NCBI RefSeq assembly: GCF_022180385.2
Contig: NZ_BQME02000002.1
Span: 2,134,501 to 2,198,500, forward strand
DNA length: 64,000 nucleotides
Direction of reading: 5' to 3'
DNA from: Paenibacillus sp. L3-i20
GTDB taxonomy: Bacteria > Bacillota > Bacilli > Paenibacillales > Paenibacillaceae
This document shows positions 59,338 to 64,000 of this stretch, in pieces. Positions within the stretch are counted from its first letter, which is position 1. Every line of letters starts with the position of its first letter. The notes under the pieces were generated by a model. The model had not been told where the DNA came from and did not search any database. It saw only the letters and a list, made by a program, of their open reading frames with translations. The position numbers and the translations under genes are program-made.

Positions 59338-59805
59338 TTGAGTTTAACTCCCCTATGATGGATTTTTTGTTAACATTCAATGTGTCAATTTGCCTTATGC
59401 GTTTCATTATATAGAGCAAATGCGCTCGAAAACAGTTATCTTGTTATCCTATTCTTATGTGATTTTGTCTTCTGCAATTTAGTAGATATCTCAAATTATC
59501 TTGCAATATTCGCATGGCGATTGCGTCACACATTAAGTTATGCTTTTTAAACTTTGAACGGGTAATAATTCATGTCTAGTAGATTAGTTGTCAAAACATA
59601 ATTTCGTACCCATTACATAATCCTCTGCAAAAATATTTGTAGAATTGTTCATTTTCGTGAGACTTTTGCTTAAATCGCCCGTAGTAAGTTGTATATTTGA
59701 GTCATTATGAGAAACTTGTAATGTTTTGCTCATCCAAATTTAAGAATCATTTAATATTTATCCGTTAGACTAAAAAGAAACCCTTCAGAGGATGGAGGCA
59801 TTACC
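59338..59805. other. 468-bp intergenic region
   Basis: AT-rich DNA between divergent units. Apart from the possible minus-strand -10 TATAAT (59406-59411), I see no clear promoter, no hairpin with a T tract and no small gene with a ribosome site. It is unusually long for this compact window. Confidence 0.5.
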
Positions 59806-60033
59806 ATGAAAACCATGCTGATCTTTCAGAATAAAACAATACCTGTCTATTTAACAGATACGAACAAGCAATCTGTAGAGAAACTAACTACCGTACTTAA
59901 TCGCAAAATTACGACAGGTAAAAATGCAGTAAAAAAATGTATTACTTCTTTAATTAGTGTCGAAATTGTAGGCAGTGAGGCTACACTTCATTCTTATTAT
60001 GAACGCGATACGTTAACTATCTCTTTATATTAA
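59806..60033 (+). CDS. Small hypothetical protein
   Basis: 75 residues, no signal peptide, no membrane span, basic in the middle (LNRKITTGKNAVKKCI). The pattern of short strands (MLIFQNKTIPVYL, SVEIVGSEATLHSYYERDTLTISLY) suggests a small alpha/beta fold. I do not recognise a family. The GGAGG ribosome site 10 bp before ATG and the strong terminator after it support a real gene. It stands alone behind a long intergenic region. Confidence 0.7.
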   Translation: MKTMLIFQNKTIPVYLTDTNKQSVEKLTTVLNRKITTGKNAVKKCITSLISVEIVGSEATLHSYYERDTLTISLY

Positions 60034-60044
60034 ACTTGTATATC

Positions 60045-60098
60045 AAAAAAGAAGGAGCCCTGTACATTTAATCATACAATGTACAGGGCTCCTTCTTA
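60045..60098. terminator. Terminator of the 75-residue protein gene
   Basis: AAGAAGGAGCCCTGTACAT pairs perfectly with ATGTACAGGGCTCCTTCTT, a 19-bp stem with a 10-nt loop and A/T flanks. Confidence 0.9.
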
Positions 60099-60116
60099 GA
60101 ATGTTAGATAGCACTA

Positions 60117-60148
60117 AGGACCCTTTGCAAGCACTAAGGGTCCTCTTT
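60117..60148. terminator. Hairpin downstream of the tetR gene
   Basis: AGGACCCTT pairs with AAGGGTCCT, followed by CTTT on the plus strand. A second element beside the previous terminator, with GCACTAAGG repeated in both halves. Terminator strength is uncertain. Confidence 0.6.
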
Positions 60149-60171
60149 CGAATGCCTCATTAATTTGACTG

Positions 60172-60732
60172 TTACGTTGCTAGCCCTCGCAAAAAACGAT
60201 CTATCACAAACGTTATACTCGTATCTACTCCTATAGCCATTCCAAAACCACCGCTTCTCTCAATTGAAGCAAAGCCATGTAAAATACTTCTTAATCCTCT
60301 AACAGCATGAACAGCTTGCTCTTCAGGTAGCATATAGGATGAAAGTGCAATAACAAGCGTCTCTACTATCTCTGATCCAAGCCGCATCTGCTCGGGCTGC
60401 TCCTCTGTTGGAGCACGAAGCGTCATTTCGTACAAACCAGGATGATTCCGTGCAAATAGTAAGTATGCATCAGCAATAGAGAGAATGGACTCAATTCCTT
60501 GTTTCTTAATGGCAGCTGTTTTTATAGCTTCACTTAATTGATTAAGTCCATGAGTCGTCAAGTGTGATTTCAATGCCGGCAATCCATCTACATGATTATA
60601 AAGTGATGGGGATCGTACACCTAAACGACTAGCCAGCGAAGCTAAAGTTACTTCTTCAACCCCGACTGTATCGGTAATTTCTGCCGCTGCTGCAATAATA
60701 ACGTTCAAATCCAATCCTCTTCTAGGTGACAT
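60172..60732 (-). CDS. TetR/AcrR-family repressor with WHG-type C-terminal domain
   Basis: 186 residues: N-terminal HTH (VTLASLASRLGVRSPSLYNHVDGLPALKSHL, about 27-58) and a C-terminal domain of the WHG/TetR_C_33 type (HPGLYEMTLRAPTEE..., AVRGLRSILHGFASIERSGGFG). It overlaps the upstream metallo-beta-lactamase gene by 11 bp, so it is translated from the same mRNA. Two copies of the same palindrome at the operon promoter are its probable operators, making an autoregulated unit. The ligand is unknown. Confidence 0.9.
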   Translation of the reverse strand: MSPRRGLDLNVIIAAAAEITDTVGVEEVTLASLASRLGVRSPSLYNHVDGLPALKSHLTTHGLNQLSEAIKTAAIKKQGIESILSIADAYLLFARNHPGLYEMTLRAPTEEQPEQMRLGSEIVETLVIALSSYMLPEEQAVHAVRGLRSILHGFASIERSGGFGMAIGVDTSITFVIDRFLRGLAT

Positions 60733-61459
60733 GATTGTTCGTTGTTCCTTTCCTCGTTAAGTGTTGCTCAGCAAGTCTAATTGCCTCTTGAATTGCATTT
60801 TCCGGACGGGATAACATTTTACCATGCCCTACTGCAAGTACATTAGGCTTTAAATGAGCTAGTTTTCGTGCACTCGCCAAACTTACTTCTCTGTTCCATG
60901 TTGCAAGCGACGGAAATGGGAATGACAATCTCATTTGACCTGCTACCGCTATTCCACCTCTTGTCTGAAAAGCATCTCCTGCAAATAGATGCCCACTTCG
61001 CTCATCTAAAAATGCCATCGAACCTGGCGTATGACCCGGTGCAGCTATTGCACGTAAAGAACCAATTTTGACATTATCCTTTAGAAAGACATCCGGCTCT
61101 GTTTTTACATTAGCCGGAATACCACCTCGAATCGGGTAGTTACTCTCCTCTTTGCTTAATGATTTATCTCCGCGAAGCAATCTTGCATCTCTCTCTGATA
61201 TATACACTGTAGCATTAGGTAATCGTTCCTTCAAACCATCTAGTGCCCCAACATGATCATTGTGAGCATGGGTCAACACAATTCGAGTAATTGGTTTCCC
61301 GACAAATTCCGCTGCTTTCATTATTGCGCCTACGTTATTAGGTAAAGCAGCATCTATCAATGTAAGCTCATCTTCTTCTTCAACCAAATAACAATTTACT
61401 GGAAAAAGAAGTGGTAAATACGTTAGTTGTACTACATTTCCTTCACGAATTAATCTCAT
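60722..61459 (-). CDS. Metallo-beta-lactamase-fold hydrolase
   Basis: About 245 residues. The metal site is complete: THAHNDHVG (HxHxDH, about 65), APGHTPGSM (His), FAGDAF (Asp) and VAVGHGKML (His). It resembles the broad MBL hydrolase group that includes lactonases and thioesterases, and the substrate cannot be told. ATG 61459 (MRLIREG) is chosen, with GGAGGCGG upstream. The frame is open to TTG 61477, inside an operator. Its expression is probably repressed by the cotranscribed TetR protein. Confidence 0.9.
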   Translation of the reverse strand: MRLIREGNVVQLTYLPLLFPVNCYLVEEEDELTLIDAALPNNVGAIMKAAEFVGKPITRIVLTHAHNDHVGALDGLKERLPNATVYISERDARLLRGDKSLSKEESNYPIRGGIPANVKTEPDVFLKDNVKIGSLRAIAAPGHTPGSMAFLDERSGHLFAGDAFQTRGGIAVAGQMRLSFPFPSLATWNREVSLASARKLAHLKPNVLAVGHGKMLSRPENAIQEAIRLAEQHLTRKGTTNNHVT

Positions 61460-61476
61460 ATGAATGTCCGCCTCCA

Positions 61477-61526
61477 AAAACTAATGTTGTTAGTTTTATA
61501 ATAAACTAATGATATTAGTTTTTCAA
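61477..61526 (-). promoter_or_regulatory. Promoter with two TetR-type operators
   Basis: On the minus strand TTGAAA (61521-61526), 17-bp spacer, TATTAT (61498-61503). Operator 1, arms AAACTAAT/ATTAGTTT at 61503-61521, fills the spacer. Operator 2, arms AAAACTAA/TTAGTTTT with a slightly imperfect centre at 61477-61497, lies just after the -10. Binding at either would stop transcription of the MBL-tetR operon. Confidence 0.85.
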
Positions 61527-61587
61527 CTGCTTTTTTTCATTTTCACTTTTTCATTCATAATAACTGTCAAAACCTCTATATAACAAA

Positions 61588-61625
61588 CGAAAAAGCAGCA
61601 GCCAAGGAACCCCCATGGTCTGCTG
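61588..61625 (-). terminator. Terminator of the second ATP-grasp gene
   Basis: GCAGCAG-CCA pairs with TGG-TCTGCTGC. On the minus strand TTTTTCG follows. Confidence 0.85.
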
Positions 61626-61635
61626 CCACTATCGA

Positions 61636-62415
61636 CTATTTAGCATCATATCTGCCATAAGATGCAGCGAACTGCTTCATTTTATTATAGGCTTTCCGAT
61701 CCAATTGTTTGAGCGGGTGAAACTGTGGATGATTAGAGTTAACCTCCAGTATCCACAACCTTTGTTCCGTATCATATGCGAAATCGATTCCCATCTCGTG
61801 CATTCCCTCTTTTTGGTTACTGAGCACTTTGGCAACTTTTAAAGCCGCTTTTGTTAACTTCTTACGTCTGCGTTCCCGATCTTCGTGAGATAGATGTAAT
61901 TGCTTATGCAACTTATTCAGCGTATAGATCGAACCTCCTTGATAATAGTTGGTTACAATCTTATTCGCTGCACCTACCTTTACCATGTATCCCGTACAAG
62001 TCCAAGTGCCGCCTGGCTTACGCTGAACCATAACTCTTATATCGTAGGATCGATTATTCACTTTATCGAGTCTAACACCTTGCTGAATGATCAGCCTATT
62101 ATGTTTACCTCTATTAAGCCGCTCATATAAACTGGCAATTCTATTATAACGACGTGAAACTTGTCTTTTTCCAACCACTTCTTGGAGCAAATAACTATCA
62201 TTTATCCGATTAATTTTGCATATGCCAATTCCAAGTGAACCTACATCTGGCTTCACATAGAGTGATGTAAATTTATTAGTCATCATCTTTAAATTGGTTT
62301 GTGTAAAAGATACCGTTCGTGGTACATACTTGCCTACTCTAGAATCACCAAGCAAATAATTACAAACACGAAGTTTACCTCGTATTGTACGGCTGGCATA
62401 GTTTTTTTTGGCCAC
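61636..62415 (-). CDS. YheC/YheD-type ATP-grasp protein, long form
   Basis: About 259 residues. ATP-grasp features: SLYVKPDVGSLGIGICKINR (about 50-70), YLLQEVVGKRQ, NRLIIQQGV, SYDIRVMVQRKPGG, and EMGIDFAYDTEQRLWILEVNSNHPQFHPL with the catalytic E and N, then about 25 more residues that the 4.3-kb homologue lacks. Probably spore-associated. Start GTG 62415 is chosen because AGAGGTG lies 6 bp upstream. The in-frame GTG 62424 overlaps it. Monocistronic. Confidence 0.88.
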   Translation of the reverse strand: MAKKNYASRTIRGKLRVCNYLLGDSRVGKYVPRTVSFTQTNLKMMTNKFTSLYVKPDVGSLGIGICKINRINDSYLLQEVVGKRQVSRRYNRIASLYERLNRGKHNRLIIQQGVRLDKVNNRSYDIRVMVQRKPGGTWTCTGYMVKVGAANKIVTNYYQGGSIYTLNKLHKQLHLSHEDRERRRKKLTKAALKVAKVLSNQKEGMHEMGIDFAYDTEQRLWILEVNSNHPQFHPLKQLDRKAYNKMKQFAASYGRYDAK

Positions 62416-62527
62416 TAGTTTCACCTCTATACACTATATGAGATGAAACTATGAGCGACATGTATGTTCGACTATGGTTAATCGTGTAATTTTAGAAGTT
62501 TGCTAGTTCACAGCGAGCAGCTAAAAG

Positions 62528-63394
62528 TTATTTACCTAACAGTATTTTTGCATATTCAGATTCAATTGGTATCATAATGACAGGGTCATTTTGAAGAGTG
62601 ACTGTATAACTTTCAAGTGTCCGATACAAATTGTAGAAAGCAGGGTCTTTGCCATATGCGGTATTGTATATAATTGCAGCTTGCTGCTCACCTTCAGCAA
62701 CAATTTTCTTAGCATCCGCCTCTGCTTGTGCTAATAATTCTGTTGCAGTACGATCCGCCTTAGATGTAATTTTTCGTGACTCCTCATCACCTTCTGACAA
62801 ATAACGTGCAGCTATAGACTGACGGTCAGATATCATTCGATTGTACACACTTTGCTTATTGCTCTCTGGGAGATCGGTCCGTTTAATTCGAACATCAATA
62901 ATTTCAACCCCATAATCATCTCGCTTAAGCGCAAGCGCAACATCTTGCGTAATCTCGTCATTAATATTTCCTCTTACTGTATTTTCACTAATGATGACAT
63001 CGTACTCTACCTCTGACAGCTTTCGTCTAACAGAGTTATAAACCGCTTCATCAATACGCTGCGCACCGCCGCTTACTGAATTTACCGTTCTAATAAACTT
63101 CTCTGCATTAGAAATACGCCAGATCGTATAGTTATCAACAAGTATTGGCTTTTTATCTTTAGTTAATATTTGTCCTGGATTGCTTTCAAAAGTCATTTGG
63201 TACTTCGGCAACGTTGTCGTATTTTCAACAAACGGCAACTTGAAGTTTAGACCAGGTTCCTCAACAGTTCGGATCGCTTCACCAAACCGCAATACGATTT
63301 TGTATTCGCCTTCTTTTACAATAAACATCGAACCTGCACCCAAAACAAACAAAAGTGCAATACCAACAGTAATTAGCCAATTTTTACGTTTCAT
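62528..63394 (-). CDS. hflC: HflC, membrane protease modulator
   Basis: 288 residues: an N-terminal signal anchor (WLITVGIALLFVLGAGSMFIV), an SPFH/prohibitin domain (EGEYKIVLRFGEAIRTVEEPGLNFKLPFVENTTTLPKYQMTFES... in outline), and a long charged helix (ITSKADRTATELLAQAEADAKKIVAEGEQQA). HflC and HflK form a large membrane cage that restrains FtsH in proteobacteria. The Bacillota versions are presumed alike. It overlaps the end of hflK by 4 bp. No terminator is evident downstream. Confidence 0.92.
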   Translation of the reverse strand: MKRKNWLITVGIALLFVLGAGSMFIVKEGEYKIVLRFGEAIRTVEEPGLNFKLPFVENTTTLPKYQMTFESNPGQILTKDKKPILVDNYTIWRISNAEKFIRTVNSVSGGAQRIDEAVYNSVRRKLSEVEYDVIISENTVRGNINDEITQDVALALKRDDYGVEIIDVRIKRTDLPESNKQSVYNRMISDRQSIAARYLSEGDEESRKITSKADRTATELLAQAEADAKKIVAEGEQQAAIIYNTAYGKDPAFYNLYRTLESYTVTLQNDPVIMIPIESEYAKILLGK

Positions 63395-64000
63395 TGTCCG
63401 TTACCTCCTTGCTCTTGCTTTGCCTCTGGTGTTGCCGTTTTACTTGAATCTACTTTTTCGCTTCCTTTGAGCAACTCGTTTAGCGGCAAATAATTTACCG
63501 TATCACTGTTTGAATTCGTAATAAATATTTGTGCATTAGGAAGGATCTTTTCCAACGTTTCTAATATTAGACGACTTTCCGTTACGGCCGTATTTTTAAG
63601 GTATTCACTGTGGATCGCATTAAACTTGGCTACGTCGCCTTCTGCATTCAATATTCTAGATTTTTTCTCCGCTTCCGCTTGTTCAAGCAGCGCCTGTGCT
63701 TCACCACGAGCTTTCGGGATACGATCATTTTCGTATTTTGCAGCATTATTGATTTTTGTGTTTTTTTCCTCACGAGCGTTAGTTACAGCACGGAAAGCAT
63801 CCTCTACCTCTCCGCTTGGCGGTTCAATATCTTGGAATTTCAAATCGATTATTTGTATGCCTGTATTATATTTTCCTTGAAGTTCAATTAATCGTTCGCG
63901 AGCCAAATCCTGAATAGCTGTTTTTCCATCTGTAATTGCGTAATCGAGCTTTTGTGATCCAATAACGGAACGAATCGATGCACTTGCTGAATTACGAAGG
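63391..64000 (-). CDS. hflK: HflK, membrane protease modulator, C-terminal part
   Basis: The frame is open from the window edge (LRNSASASIRSVIGSQKLDYAITDGK...), so the 5' part lies outside. The visible 202 residues include the end of the SPFH domain (TGIQIIDLKFQDIEPPSGEVEDAFRAVTNAREEKNTKINNAAKYEND in outline), the long helix (PKARGEAQALLEQAEAEKKSRILNAEGD) and a polar tail ending KQEQGGNGQ. It is coupled to hflC by a 4-bp ATGA overlap, as usual for this pair. Confidence 0.92.
   Translation of the reverse strand, partial: LRNSASASIRSVIGSQKLDYAITDGKTAIQDLARERLIELQGKYNTGIQIIDLKFQDIEPPSGEVEDAFRAVTNAREEKNTKINNAAKYENDRIPKARGEAQALLEQAEAEKKSRILNAEGDVAKFNAIHSEYLKNTAVTESRLILETLEKILPNAQIFITNSNSDTVNYLPLNELLKGSEKVDSSKTATPEAKQEQGGNGQ

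Overview
The window looks like chromosomal DNA of an endospore-forming member of the Bacillota, most likely Paenibacillaceae (Paenibacillus/Cohnella-like). This rests on spore genes (cwlJ-gerQ, an alpha/beta SASP, two YheC/YheD-type ATP-grasp genes, a SpoVB-like flippase, a YjcZ-like peptide, sda), on several copper-amine-oxidase-N (stalk) domains, and on Bacillus-type neighbours such as hemQ, yumC, yuzB and yutI. Intrinsic terminators are plentiful. I saw no rRNA, tRNA, CRISPR array or prophage. One insertion sequence is present.

Layout. 0-4 kb: end of hemQ, a type II NADH dehydrogenase gene with a Rex-like operator, ferredoxin-NADP reductase, a small zinc-ribbon protein, and the replication checkpoint gene sda (48 codons) with a dense DnaA-box cluster upstream. 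4-9.7 kb: ATP-grasp spore protein, topoisomerase III, DUF418 membrane protein, phosphoesterase. 9.7-15.6 kb: a Fur-type siderophore-uptake locus (lipoprotein, stalk-domain binding protein, two permeases, divergent AraC/binding-protein fusion regulator) with no ATPase. 15.7-20.4 kb: a BceRS-BceAB antimicrobial peptide sensing and resistance module. 20.7-24 kb: two paralogous DoxX genes separated by an intact IS3-family element that lies in the loop of a former terminator. The second DoxX operon has a near-ideal CRP/FNR-type site. 24-28 kb: Fe-S carrier, mqnE, a second NDH-2-like flavoprotein, yuzB, yutI.

28-39.6 kb: SDR, a HEPN-like protein, heme A synthase, thioredoxin-like protein, stalk lipoprotein, SpoVB-like flippase, DUF456, HAD phosphatase and mntABCD-type manganese uptake. 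39.8-49 kb: class B PBP, MFS transporter, toprim protein, Sco1, heme O synthase, spore germination genes, YfhP-like protein, SASP. 49-56 kb: trpS, a permease pair behind a Zur-like operator, a chemoreceptor without ectodomain, polysaccharide deacetylase. 55.7-64 kb: LysM-3D protein, a repeat-bearing CAP protein, a sugar oxidoreductase/isomerase pair, a self-regulated TetR-MBL operon, a second ATP-grasp spore gene, hflC and the 3' part of hflK.

Themes: respiration and redox (ndh, yumC, ctaA, ctaB, sco1, mqnE, hemQ), metal homeostasis under apparent Fur, Zur and Mn control, spore formation, and cell envelope. I did not find a clearly new multi-gene system. The most notable items are the DnaA-box cluster at sda, the IS3 insertion that splits a terminator, the Zur- and FNR-type operators on little-studied membrane genes, and the unanchored stalk-fused siderophore-binding protein paired with a small lipoprotein.
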